Shown piece by piece: positions 8,084 to 17,200 of a stretch of 64,000 nt of DNA. The DNA is taken from contig CAUEBO010000007.1 of NCBI GenBank assembly GCA_958454405.1, positions 8,620 to 72,619 on the forward strand, written 5' to 3'. Numbering within the stretch: the first letter of the stretch is position 1; each line of letters opens with the position of its first letter. Position numbers and translations under genes: made by a program. The notes beneath the pieces were generated by a model. That model made no database searches, had not been told where the DNA came from, and was given only the letters and a program-made list of their open reading frames with translations. Source of the DNA: an uncultured Eggerthellaceae bacterium. GTDB taxonomy: Bacteria; Actinomycetota; Coriobacteriia; Coriobacteriales; Eggerthellaceae.

Positions 8084-8935
8084 CTACGACAGGTTCACCT
8101 TGCGATCGAGCAGGTACACGCACAGCGCGTAGCAGCCCGCCGCAACGCAGAGCGACCCCGCCCAGCCCAAGCCCGTCGTCACCGTCATGGCCGCCGACGT
8201 GCTGTACGGACTCGTGCCGAACGCGAGCCCGCTTGCGACCAACACGTTGACGACGGTGCCCACCAAGCCGATCCCCCAGGATATGGCCAGGTACAGCCCG
8301 ATGCCCGCGGCCACCTTGTGCCGCGAGGCCAGCACCGCCCCCAAGGCGAATGCGGCATACGCCACGAGCAGCGTCATCACGCCTTGGATGGCGGCGCCCG
8401 CCATTCCCGACAGCACCGTGAGCCAGTCGTGCACGCCGTCCGCCATGCCGCCGCCCGCCGCGCTCAGCATCCAGTACGGCAAAGTGCTGTCGATGCTCGC
8501 GTTCACGAACCCAGTCGCCGCCAGCGACACGGCGAATGCGCTCGCAAGCACCACGAGCGCATCGATGAGCAGCCACAGCGATCCTGCAAGCACCTTCGAA
8601 AGCATGATCTGGTTCGCGGTCACCGGCAGCGTGAGGGTCAGGTAGCCCTCGTCGGTGAACAGGTTCTTGTAGAACCGATGGATGATCACGACGATCGTGG
8701 CGATGGTGGCCGAGAAGATGCCGAGCACGCTGAACGCGAGCGCGACCAGCATGGCGGCGGCGATCAGCTCCGCCGCGTTGGACATCGAGCCCGAGCTCAT
8801 CGACGCCTCGCCCATGCTGAAGCCGACGAACCCGCAGATGCATGCCACCGCCGCGAGCGCAAGCGCCGCGATATGCAGCGGCACGAGCACGCGGGAGAGC
8901 GCCTTCATATCGTATTTGAACAGCTTCTCTAGCAT
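8084..8935 (-). CDS. ABC-2 type transporter permease
   Basis: A 283-residue membrane protein with about six hydrophobic segments, starting MLEKLFKYDMKALSRVLVP, a typical amphipathic N terminus for ABC-2 permeases. TM segments lie at roughly 18-40, 62-90, 118-140, 170-192, 205-225 and 245-270. Its start overlaps the stop of the upstream ATPase by seven bases, so the pair is translationally coupled. Substrate unknown; small two-gene systems of this type usually export peptides or drugs. Confidence 0.85.
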   Translation of the reverse strand: MLEKLFKYDMKALSRVLVPLHIAALALAAVACICGFVGFSMGEASMSSGSMSNAAELIAAAMLVALAFSVLGIFSATIATIVVIIHRFYKNLFTDEGYLTLTLPVTANQIMLSKVLAGSLWLLIDALVVLASAFAVSLAATGFVNASIDSTLPYWMLSAAGGGMADGVHDWLTVLSGMAGAAIQGVMTLLVAYAAFALGAVLASRHKVAAGIGLYLAISWGIGLVGTVVNVLVASGLAFGTSPYSTSAAMTVTTGLGWAGSLCVAAGCYALCVYLLDRKVNLS

Positions 8936-9774
8936 CTGAACGCCCCCCTGAAATAGTCGTCGAGGCTCATGCCGAACTGCGCGCGCATCTGCTCGGTCGG
9001 CGCATGCATGACCATGGTCCCGTACTGGAGGAAGATGAAATCGTCCAGCACGCGCTCGACGTCGGCGATGAGATGCGTCGAGAGCAGGATGGTGGAATCG
9101 CGGTGGTAGTTCGAGATGATGGTGTCCAGAATGTAGTCGCGCGTGGCCGGATCGACGCCGCCGATGGGCTCGTCGAGCAGGTAGAGCGCCGCATGGCGCG
9201 CCATGACCAGCACGAGCTGCACCTTCTCCTTCGTCCCCTTCGAAAGCGTCGACATGGGCGAGGCGATGGGCACCGAAAGGCGCATCAGCATGTCCTCTGC
9301 CAATCGACGGTCGAAGTCGGCGTAGAAATCCTCGAAGTACCGCAGCGTCTCGCTCACCTTCATGCCCGGCGCGAAATAGGGGCGCTCGGGAAGATAGGAC
9401 ACCACGGCCTTCGTCGAAGCGCCCGGCGCGGTCCCCATGATGAGGACGCTGCCGTCATCGGGCTGCAGGAGGCCGGCCGCCATCTTGATGAGGGTGGTCT
9501 TGCCGCTGCCGTTCGGCCCGAGCAGCCCGACGACGCGGCCGCGGGGAACCGTCAGGCTCACTGCGCCCAACGCCACCGTCGCGCCGAAGCGCTTCGTGAG
9601 CCCGCGGCATTCGAGCACGGGCTGGAACGGCTGGTCGACGATCGGGGGAAGCGGGCGAGCCGGAACGTACGGGGGAACGTACGTCGGCTGCGGCGTCCCG
9701 GCGAAGGGTTGGCCCTGCCCAGGCGGGGCGCCCCATGGCGCAGGCTGTCCGTAGGGGTAGGTCGGTTGGTCCAT
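8929..9774 (-). CDS. ABC transporter ATP-binding protein with proline-rich N-terminal tail
   Basis: A 281-residue ATPase. Walker A is GPNGSGKTT, the signature region reads LSKGTKEKVQLVL, and Walker B is LYLLDEPIGGVDP. The signature is the degenerate type seen in ABC-2 exporter ATPases. Before the ATPase domain (which starts at about residue 52) is a tail rich in Pro, Gly, Tyr and Gln (for example QPAPWGAPPGQGQPF), unusual for a cytoplasmic ABC subunit and probably disordered. The permease gene follows with a seven-base overlap. Confidence 0.88.
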   Translation of the reverse strand: MDQPTYPYGQPAPWGAPPGQGQPFAGTPQPTYVPPYVPARPLPPIVDQPFQPVLECRGLTKRFGATVALGAVSLTVPRGRVVGLLGPNGSGKTTLIKMAAGLLQPDDGSVLIMGTAPGASTKAVVSYLPERPYFAPGMKVSETLRYFEDFYADFDRRLAEDMLMRLSVPIASPMSTLSKGTKEKVQLVLVMARHAALYLLDEPIGGVDPATRDYILDTIISNYHRDSTILLSTHLIADVERVLDDFIFLQYGTMVMHAPTEQMRAQFGMSLDDYFRGAFRC

Positions 9775-9900
9775 GCTCTCTCCCTCTTCCTCGTCTTTCC
9801 AAGACGGTTCGCGCGAGGCGCGAACTCTGCCGCGCCGAGCCAGCTGCCGACCGTCCAGGTCGGCGCGGCAAGCCGGCGAGGGCGGCCGCAGCGTCGAGAA

Positions 9901-9927
9901 GTTCCGGCGGCCGGCAGGCGCCGGAAC
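9901..9927 (-). terminator. Hairpin downstream of ffh
   Basis: GTTCCGGCG (9901-9909) pairs perfectly with CGCCGGAAC (9919-9927), immediately after the ffh stop. There is no T run, so it may stabilise the mRNA end or terminate weakly. It is followed by CGCAGCGTC-like sequence similar to one end of the 115-bp repeat family. Confidence 0.5.
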
Positions 9928-9931
9928 CGGT

Positions 9932-11350
9932 CTACTGCCCCATCATGTCCTGGATCTTCTTCAGGTCGGCCATGCTCATGCCGCCGGGCATGCCGGGAAG
10001 CCCGCGGCGCCGGCCGCGGCCCTTCTTGCCTTTCTTGCCCTTCCTGCCGCCCTGCATGTCCTCGACGGCGGGCATCAGCTTCTTCATCATCTTCTTCGTC
10101 TCGTTGAACTTCTTGATGACCTGGTTCACGTCGGTGACCGACACGCCCGCGCCGGCCGCGATGCGCGCGCGGCGGCTGCCGTTCAGAAGCTCGGGCTTCT
10201 CGCGCTCGGCCTTCGTCATGGAGTTGATGATGACCTCCATGTGGTCGAGGGCCCCTTCGTCCACCTGGCCCTGGTTCATGGCCTTGCCGCCTCCGGGCAG
10301 GGCGTCGATCAGCTTCGAGACGCCGCCCATCTTGCGGATCTGGCGGTTCATGTCCACGAAGTCGTTCAGGTTGAGCTGCGCGCGCATCATGCGCTCGGTC
10401 TGCTCCTGCTCGATCTCTTCCTGCTGCACCTTCACGGCGCTTTCAATGAGGCTCACCACGTCGCCCATGCCGAGTATCCGTTTGGCCATGCGGTCGGGAT
10501 GGAACTCCTCGAGCGAGTCCGGCTTCTCGCCGGACGAGATGAACTTGATGGGCTTGCCCGTGACCTGCTTGATGGACAGCGCGCCGCCGCCGCGGGCGTC
10601 GCCGTCCATCTTCGACATGATGACGCCGTCGAAGTCGACGCGCTCCGAGAACGCGGCTGCAACGTTCACCACGTCCTGGCCGGTCATGGCGTCCACCACC
10701 ATGAGGATCTGATCGGGCTCCACCGCCGCCTTGATGGCCTCGGCCTCGTCCATCATCTCGTCGTCCACGTGCAGGCGGCCCGCCGTGTCCACGATGACCA
10801 CGTCGCGCAGGCTGTCGATGGCGTCCTGGACGCCCTCTTTGGCTATCTTGACCGGATCCTGGCCGTCGCCGCGGTACACGCGCACGCCAATCTCGCCGCC
10901 GAGCGTCTCCAGCTGGTCGGCCGCGGCGGGACGGTACACGTCGCATGCCACCAGCAGCGGCGAGTGGTTTTCCTGCTTCAGCCGGTAGGCCAGCTTGGCC
11001 GCGGCCGTCGTCTTGCCGGAGCCCTGCAGGCCCACGAGCATGATGACGTTGGGGATGCGGCTTCCCAACACCAGCTTGGAGTCCGTCCGGCCCAAGAGCT
11101 CGGTGAGCTCGTCGAGCACGATCTTGATGACGTTCTGCGCGGGCGTGAGCGAATCGAGCACTTCGGCATCGAGGCAGCGCTCCTTGGTCCGCGCGACGAA
11201 GGTCTTCACCACCTTGAAGTTGACGTCCGCCTCCAGAAGCGCCAGGCGGATCTCGCGCATGGCCCCGTTGATGTCGTCCTCGGTCAGGCGGCCCTTGCCG
11301 CGCAATCCGCTGAATATGCCCTGCAGGCGTTCGGATAGGTTCTCGAGCAT
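9932..11350 (-). CDS. ffh: Signal recognition particle protein Ffh
   Basis: A 472-residue SRP GTPase that binds signal sequences and SRP RNA and targets ribosomes to FtsY and SecYEG. The NG domain carries GLQGSGKTTAAAKLAYRL (G1), a DTAGRLH G3 motif and SKMDGDARGG (G4). The C-terminal M domain is Met-rich and ends in a Lys/Gly/Met-rich tail (GMPGGMSMADLKKIQDMM). RBS AAGGAG lies nine bases before the ATG. It is the last gene of the ancient block that also holds ftsY, smc, rnc and plsX. No SRP RNA gene was found in the window. Confidence 0.98.
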   Translation of the reverse strand: MLENLSERLQGIFSGLRGKGRLTEDDINGAMREIRLALLEADVNFKVVKTFVARTKERCLDAEVLDSLTPAQNVIKIVLDELTELLGRTDSKLVLGSRIPNVIMLVGLQGSGKTTAAAKLAYRLKQENHSPLLVACDVYRPAAADQLETLGGEIGVRVYRGDGQDPVKIAKEGVQDAIDSLRDVVIVDTAGRLHVDDEMMDEAEAIKAAVEPDQILMVVDAMTGQDVVNVAAAFSERVDFDGVIMSKMDGDARGGGALSIKQVTGKPIKFISSGEKPDSLEEFHPDRMAKRILGMGDVVSLIESAVKVQQEEIEQEQTERMMRAQLNLNDFVDMNRQIRKMGGVSKLIDALPGGGKAMNQGQVDEGALDHMEVIINSMTKAEREKPELLNGSRRARIAAGAGVSVTDVNQVIKKFNETKKMMKKLMPAVEDMQGGRKGKKGKKGRGRRRGLPGMPGGMSMADLKKIQDMMGQ

Positions 11351-11612
11351 GGTCGATGGCTCCTTGCTTCGATTTCGTCGCTGTTGTGAGGATTATACCG
11401 TCAGGCGGGCCGATCGGGCTTGCATCCATTCGAACAACGCTTCTTCGGGCGAAGAAAGCGCTATCGGGTGCACCCGTACGCGGATGCGCCCCGTCTCCGG
11501 CGTGAAGCTCGCGTCATCCGCCCGACGCCGCAAGGCGCTGCCGGACGGCCTCCGAAAGCCGCATCCCGGCAGCGCTTGCGCTCCGCTTCCCCCGCGCCTC
11601 GAAGCGACGCCG
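11351..11612. other. 262-bp gap between ftsY and ffh with palindromes
   Basis: Holds CGGGTGCACCCG (a perfect 12-bp palindrome at about 11465) and an imperfect hairpin in which GCAAG-G-CGCTGCCGG (from about 11530) pairs with CCGGCAGCGCTTGC (to about 11583). No gene-like ORF fits. ffh probably has its own promoter here, but none was recognised. Confidence 0.45.
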
Positions 11613-12533
11613 TCACTTTCGCTCGTCGAAGTCGCCCACCAGGGCGCGCGCGAAGTCGTGCGCGTCGAAATCCTTGAGGTCGTCCAGGCCCTCGCCCACG
11701 CCTATCTTGAGCACCGGCAGGCCCAGCTCGTGGCTCACGGCCAGGGCGATGCCGCCTTTGGCGGTTCCGTCCAGCTTCGTGACGATGACGCCGTCCAGAT
11801 CGAGCGCGCGGTCGAACTCGCGCGCCTGCGAAAGCCCGTTCTGGCCGGTGGTGGCATCGGTCACGAGCACGGTGAACACGGGCATGTTCGCGCGCTTGCG
11901 CACTACGCCCACCACTTTCTCCAGCTCGCGCATGAGATCGGCAGATGTATGCAGGCGGCCCGCCGTGTCGATGAGGACGAGGTCGGCGCCCTCCTGCTCG
12001 GCCCGCTCGATGGTGTCGTAGCAGACGCTGGCCGGATCGCTGCCGCGCTCGCGCGTGCACACGGGCACGTTCGCGCGCTTCGCCCACACTTCCAATTGTT
12101 CGATGGCCGCTGCGCGGAACGTGTCGGCGCTGCCCAGGAGCACCGTGCGGCCCGCGTCGGTGGCCTCCTTGGCCAGCTTGCCCACCGTGGTGGTCTTCCC
12201 GGTGCCGTTGATGCCCACGAACAGCACGATGGCCTCGCCGCCGCCGAACACCTCCTCGCCCCCTTCGGCGAACGTGTCGGCTATCCGGTCGTTCAATAGG
12301 TCGAGCACCGCGTAGGCATCGGGCAGCGCCTTGCGCGTGGCCGTGTCGCGCAGCCCCTCCACGATGTCGCTGGCCGCCGAGCCGCCGATGTCGGCCAGGA
12401 TGAGCGTTTCTTCAAGGCCCTCCCAAAACTCCTCGTCAAGATCGGGGCCGCGGTCGAGCAGAACGTTCATCTGCTCCTTGAACTTGTCGCGAGAGCGGGA
12501 AAGCCCTTCGCTGATCCTATCGAAAAACCCCAT
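11613..12533 (-). CDS. ftsY: Signal recognition particle receptor FtsY
   Basis: A 306-residue SRP receptor GTPase: G1 NGTGKTTTVGKLA, G3 DTAGRLHTSADLMRELEKV, G4 TKLDGTAKGG. Start: ATG at 12533 (MGFFDRISEGLSRSRDKFKE) with AAAGGAG at good spacing; the long upstream extension of the frame is discarded. The start lies close to the NG domain, so the long acidic A domain of E. coli FtsY is missing, as in many Gram-positives. Confidence 0.97.
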   Translation of the reverse strand: MGFFDRISEGLSRSRDKFKEQMNVLLDRGPDLDEEFWEGLEETLILADIGGSAASDIVEGLRDTATRKALPDAYAVLDLLNDRIADTFAEGGEEVFGGGEAIVLFVGINGTGKTTTVGKLAKEATDAGRTVLLGSADTFRAAAIEQLEVWAKRANVPVCTRERGSDPASVCYDTIERAEQEGADLVLIDTAGRLHTSADLMRELEKVVGVVRKRANMPVFTVLVTDATTGQNGLSQAREFDRALDLDGVIVTKLDGTAKGGIALAVSHELGLPVLKIGVGEGLDDLKDFDAHDFARALVGDFDERK

Positions 12534-12613
12534 GCGGGCTCCTTTCGCCATGGCTTGAACAGTGTAGCTCAAACGAACCCGCGCGTCAGCAGCCGGCTCG
12601 AGCAGCGAGCCGC

Positions 12614-13147
12614 CTACCGCCCGGCGCGGAGTTTGCGCAGGGAAAACGTGAAGCCGATGAACGGCAGGAACGAGAAGACGAGGCATGCGAGCGCCACACC
12701 GAGCCCCATCAGGCATATCGTCTCTCCAAGCTCGAATTGCTGGGCGACGAACAGGTTCTCCAACCCGAAGAACGCCGCCGCCAGCAAAGCGCACGTCAGC
12801 GCGGCGCCGCCCGTTCTGCCGCGGCTCCGCGAAAGCACCTCGATCTTCGATTCGTCATCGGTGAACAACGGGGTCGTGCCCGCCTCGGCGCGCACGATCT
12901 GCCAACCGGGCCCCAGGGCCACCGGCTCCCAGCCTCCGGCGCGGAAAAGCTCCTGCACCTCGGGGGCGAACCCGGGCTCGAAGTACACTTCGTAATCGTA
13001 CTCGTGGGGCTCTCCTTGCTCGAAGCGGTACAGGACCGCGCCGGAAAAGCCGCTCAGATGCCACCCTTTCGAGCTCATGCGCTTGAGCAGCGCCATGTCG
13101 TGGACGGGCATCATCGCCAAACCGCCGCACATCCGGTATTTAGCCAT
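12614..13147 (-). CDS. DUF2812-type membrane protein, PadR partner
   Basis: A 177-residue protein. The N-terminal soluble part (MAKYRMCGGLAMMPVHDMALLKRMSSKGWHLSG, shown here only as its motif start KRMSSKGWHLSG, and YDYEVYFEPG) resembles DUF2812 proteins; two hydrophobic segments follow near residues 115-165. Start: ATG at 13147 overlaps the end of padR by eight bases, with AAGGAG four bases upstream. DUF2812 proteins commonly follow a PadR regulator, as here. Function unknown. Confidence 0.75.
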   Translation of the reverse strand: MAKYRMCGGLAMMPVHDMALLKRMSSKGWHLSGFSGAVLYRFEQGEPHEYDYEVYFEPGFAPEVQELFRAGGWEPVALGPGWQIVRAEAGTTPLFTDDESKIEVLSRSRGRTGGAALTCALLAAAFFGLENLFVAQQFELGETICLMGLGVALACLVFSFLPFIGFTFSLRKLRAGR

Positions 13148-13490
13148 GGTTCTCCTTACTTGTTTCATCCAACCGTTCCTCGGCAAGGGCGACCAGCTGC
13201 TTGCGGCGCTCGAAGTCGCGCCGCAGCACCGCACGGCCCTCCTCGGTGGCCGCGTAGAGGATGCGCGCGCCTTCTTCGGGACCCTCGGCGGTCTCGGCGA
13301 TCCACCCCGCCTGCTTAAGCTTCTTGAGCGTCGTGTACATGGTTGCGGGGCCGATTTTCACCGCGCCGCCCGTGGATTCCTCGACGCCTTGCATGATCCG
13401 ATACCCGTGCACCGGCTCGAGCGTGGCCAGCAGGATCAGGAAGATGCTGTCGGAAAGCTCTCCCGTCTCATACGGGCTCCTCTTCGCCAT
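13140..13490 (-). CDS. PadR-family transcriptional regulator
   Basis: A 116-residue winged-helix regulator: ILLATLEPVHGYRIMQGVEE, then GPATMYTTLKKLKQAGWI (recognition region), then the C-terminal dimerisation helix. RBS AGGAG lies four bases before the ATG. It forms an operon with the overlapping DUF2812 gene and is divergent from the small membrane gene at 13604. PadR proteins usually repress their own operon and respond to toxic small molecules. Confidence 0.9.
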   Translation of the reverse strand: MAKRSPYETGELSDSIFLILLATLEPVHGYRIMQGVEESTGGAVKIGPATMYTTLKKLKQAGWIAETAEGPEEGARILYAATEEGRAVLRRDFERRKQLVALAEERLDETSKENHG

Positions 13491-13500
13491 TTCGCTCCTA

Positions 13501-13535
13501 CTAGTATATCAATGATGGATAGTATGCTACAATCG
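13501..13535. promoter_or_regulatory. Divergent padR promoter region
   Basis: An AT-rich stretch between padR and the divergent gene. On the - strand TTGTAG and TATACT are 18 bp apart and end just before the padR ribosome binding site. The segment contains AGTATAT and ATAGTATGC, an imperfect symmetry that could be a PadR operator. The exact operator cannot be fixed by eye. Confidence 0.4.
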
Positions 13536-13603
13536 AGATGCTTGCAAGCGAACTATATTTTCGGTTCCCACTATACTCTATCTTTGAAATGGAGCGTCCC
13601 ATC

Positions 13604-13957
13604 ATGGTTGAAGAGCGTTTGGAAACGACGGCTGCAAGCGAGCAGGCAATTGGAATGGGCTCGCAAGGGAACGGATCCCCTTGGAGCAAGGGACGCGGCA
13701 ACAGGGCGTTCCGCATCATCACGTTGGTCGCCCTGCCCCTTCTGTGGATCGGGTTCTTCCACTCCCTCTTCACGGGCAACGAAGCCAACATGTCCAGCTA
13801 TTCGCTGGTGATACTCATGTTCTCGCTGCTGAACGCGGACGTGCTGGTCAAAGGAGAGAAGCTGCCGAACAAAGCGCTCAACGTGCTGGCGAAGGCCAAC
13901 TGCCTGCTGCTGTTCCTCTGGGCGGTCGCCACCATCGTCCACGTGCTGGTGAAGTAG
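13604..13957 (+). CDS. Small membrane protein of unknown function
   Basis: A 117-residue protein with a hydrophilic N terminus and three hydrophobic segments at about 45-65 (FRIITLVALPLLWIGFF), 70-85 (SYSLVILMFSLLNA) and 97-115. Start at 13604 (MVEERLETT) is a compromise: GGAG lies nine bases upstream; alternatives are ATG 13589 or 13538. It is divergent from padR and so may be controlled by it. No family recognised. Confidence 0.55.
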   Translation: MVEERLETTAASEQAIGMGSQGNGSPWSKGRGNRAFRIITLVALPLLWIGFFHSLFTGNEANMSSYSLVILMFSLLNADVLVKGEKLPNKALNVLAKANCLLLFLWAVATIVHVLVK

Positions 13958-14008
13958 CCTCCCTAAGACCGAAGGATGAGACATCGACCCCGTCCCGTCG
14001 TTTCTCCC

Positions 14009-14049
14009 TGCCATCTTGAGCGAGCGTAGCGCGGAGTCGAAGGATGACA
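14009..14049. repeat. Short copy of the CCTGAGCG/GTCGAAGGAT repeat
   Basis: TGCCATCTTGAGCGAGCG then GAGTCGAAGGATGACA. It is a half-length relative of the repeat at 60842-60967 and of a palindrome I recall from many unrelated bacterial genomes. Intergenic, downstream of smc. Confidence 0.6.
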
Positions 14050-14114
14050 AAAGGGTTTTCCCTCGCAGCCAGAAGCTCGAAACGCCTCCGGTTCGGAACG
14101 CGTTCTACATGAAG

Positions 14115-14226
14115 GAGGGCGGGCGGCGGTGCCCACCAAGCGAGTTCCGCACGAGCCGAACAGCCCAGTGGGCTGTTCGCGCGAGCTCAGGACTGTCTGA
14201 GCGACTGGGCATCGCCGACCGCTCTC
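14115..14226. repeat. Palindromic repeat family P, intergenic copy
   Basis: 112 bp with 21-bp terminal inverted repeats (14115-14135 and 14206-14226, 18 of 21 matching), a conserved core CACCAAGCGAGTTCCGCACG at 14134-14153, and an internal palindrome AACAGCCCAGTGGGCTGTT. The second copy lies inside the DUF512 gene at 57208-57358. This copy begins 19 bases after the smc stop and could serve as its terminator. Confidence 0.75.
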
Positions 14227-14244
14227 AAAACGCGCAGGTCGAAG

Positions 14245-17200
14245 CTATTCAGCGTGTCGCAGGGCGTTCTCGAGCTTCTGGCTGACCACCTTCGTCACGC
14301 CGTCCGCCTGCATGGACACGCCGAACAGCACGTCGGCCATCTCCATGGTGCGCCTCTGGTGCGTGATCATGATGAGCTGCGTGGTGTCGCGCAGGCCTTC
14401 GAGGTAGGACACGAGCCGGCGCAGGTTCGAATCGTCGAGCGCAGCCTCCACCTCGTCCAGGATGTAGAACGGCGTCGTGCGGATGCGGTACACCGCGAAC
14501 AAGAGCGCGAGCGCCGTGAGCGACTTCTCGCCGCCGGACATGAGCATCATCTTCGTGATGCGCTTGCCGCGGGGCTGGGCCGTCACCTCCACGCCGGTGT
14601 TCTCCAAATCGTCGGGATCGACGAGCGAAAGCTCGGCCGAGCCGCCGGGGAACAGCACGGCGAAGATCTCCCGGAAATTCGCATCCACCGCTTCGAAGGT
14701 GCGGACGAAGTCGTCCTTCATGCGCGCATCGATGACGTGCACGATCTTCGAGAGGGACCGCCGGGCGCCGTCGAGATCGGCCAGCTGGGCGGCCAGGTAG
14801 TCGTAACGCTCCTTGATCTGCTCGTACTCCTCGGCCGCGTCCGGGTTGATGGTGCCCATGTTCGCGATGCGGCGGCGCAGCTTGAAGGCCGCATCCTCCG
14901 CCGCTCCCCGATCCTCAAGCTCGGGAAGCGCGAGCGCCCGGTCGAGCGGCATGTTGCAGTCGTGGACGATGGCGTTCACGGCCGCGTCCACCTGCACTTC
15001 CAAACGGCCTTTGTCCACGCGCGCGGCCGACAGGCGCGCGTTCGCGTCGTCGAAGGCGTCGTGGGCGGCGCGCGCGGCAGCGCGGGCCTCGTTCACGGCC
15101 GCATGGAGCCCCGTCGACGAGTCCTGCGCGGCGGCGGCTTCCTCCTCCAGATCGCGCGTCCAACGCCGAGCGCTGGCCACGAGCTCCTCGAACACGGCGA
15201 GCAAAGGCTCGATGCGCTCCTGCGCCGCGACCTTCCTTGCAAGGGCCTCGCGCGCCTCCTCGTCGCTTCGGGCGAGCGTCTGAAGGTCCCTCTCGCGCGC
15301 ATCGACCACGCGCTTCGTGTACGTCTCGCGCTCGACGAGGGTCGCCGCTTTCAGCTTCGCCTCGGAAAGGGCGTCGCGCAGGCGGGCGGCCTCCTTGCGC
15401 AGGGGCACGACGGCGTCTTGGACCTCCGCAAGCCGCTCCATCCCCTCGTCCAGCTCCCGCTTGAGCGAGGCGAGCCGCTGCTCGAGCGCCTCCGCCGAGG
15501 GGCGCGCGTCGGCTACGGTGCGCTCGGCTTCGGCGCGCTGGCGCTCGATGTCGGCGAACTCGCGGCGGACGGCGGCCAGCTTCTCCTCCAGGCGGCGGGA
15601 GTCGTTGCGCGACGATTCCGTCTTCCCGCGCAATTCCGCGAGTTCCTGGGACAGGCGCAGGCTCGCGCTCTGCGCCTCGCGCAGCGCCTCCTCCGCCGCG
15701 CCGGCGCTCGCCTCGGCGGCGGAGCGCTCCGCCTCGGCGGCGGAAAAGCGCGCCCGCAGCTCCTCGAGCCTGCGCGCTCGGGCGAGCACGCCCTCCTCGT
15801 CGTCGGCGGCGGCCGCCCCCACGCTCACCTTGCCGCTCGGCCACACGACGCATCCGTCGCGCGAGGCGAACCGGGCGCCGTGCTCGTCGCGGGCATGCGC
15901 GGCGAACGCCTCGTCGATCCCCGCGCAGACCACGACGTCGCCCAGCAGGGCCTCCACGGCCCGAGCCGCTTCGGACGGGTACGACAGCTCGTCCACGAGC
16001 GCCTTGCCGGCCCCCTCCGCAGCGGCAAGGCGCGCCGCCAGCTCCTTCGGCCCTCGGCCGTCGCGGGCGACGAGCACCACCTCGCCATCCTGATCGCACG
16101 ACGAGAGCGCCGAAGCCGCCTGCTGCGCACCGCCGGCGTCCTCCACGAGCAGCGCCATCACGTCGCTGCCCAGCAGGCGCTCGACCAGCGCCTCGGACCC
16201 CTCCGGCGCGCGCACGGCGCGCGACAGGGGCTCGAGGTCCAAAGCGGCCTCGCCCGCGTGGTCGAGCAGCCAGGCGCGCGCGGGCCCGGATGCAACGCTC
16301 GCGCGCTCCATCTCCTCGAGCCCCTTGATCTCGGATGCGAGCAGCGAGGCGGCGTCGCGAGCCTCGTCGAGCGCCGCGCGCGCGGCCTCGCGGGCCGACA
16401 GCGCCTCGCCCACCTGCGCCCGCGCGGACGCCTCGGTCTCCACCAGGGCGGCAAGCGCGCGCTCGGCCGACGCGGTCGCCTCGGCCTGCGAAGCGGCTTC
16501 GGACTGGGCGCGCTCCAGTTGAAGCTCCAGCTCCTTGCCGTGGCCCTCGATGAGCTTCACGTGGGCGAGCCCGCTTGCGAGCGCCTCCTGCGTCTCGGCC
16601 AGCTCGCGGCGCGCCTGCTCCTGGGCCCGCTCCCCCGAACGCTTCGCGCGCTCCAGCTCCTCCACCTCGTGTTCGAGCGCGCGGCGGCGCTCGGCGTTGG
16701 CGGCCTGCTCCGATGCGAGCCGCTCCACCGACGCGTCGGCCTGCCCATGGGCGCGCAGCGCTTCCTCCAGCTGCTCGACCGCCTGGGCGCGGTCGGCTTC
16801 CGCCTGCGCGCGCTTGGCCTTGTTCGACTCCAGCGTCACGCGCAGCTCGGCCTCGTAGCCCTGGGCGGCCCGGCGCTTCTCGTGCAGCAGCAGCGTCGCG
16901 CCGTCGAAGCGCTCCACGGCCGACGAGGCCCGCCGGTGCCGGCGGGCCAGCTCGCCCGCGTCCATGCTCTCGCGCCGGATCTTCTCCTGCAGCTCCTCGG
17001 CGCGCGCCTCCGCCTGCGCGATGGCGGCCCGTCTCTGCTCGAGCTCGGCTTCCAGCGCCTGCTCGCGCGACGAGGCTTCGTCCCAGCCGCGACGAAGCGT
17101 GCGCAGGTCGTCCACGGCAAGCGCGAGGCTGTGCTCGGCCAGCTCGGCGGCCAGCCCCTGGTAGGCGCGGGCGCGCTTCGCCTTGCGCTCCAGCGGCCCC

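Noticed and set aside
9782..9896. A possible fourth copy of the 115-bp repeat after ffh
   Set aside because: It ends in CGCAGCGTC after a matching 3' hairpin, but the other end is missing and the stems differ (TGCCGCGCCGA pairs with TCGGCGCGGCA). At most a remnant.
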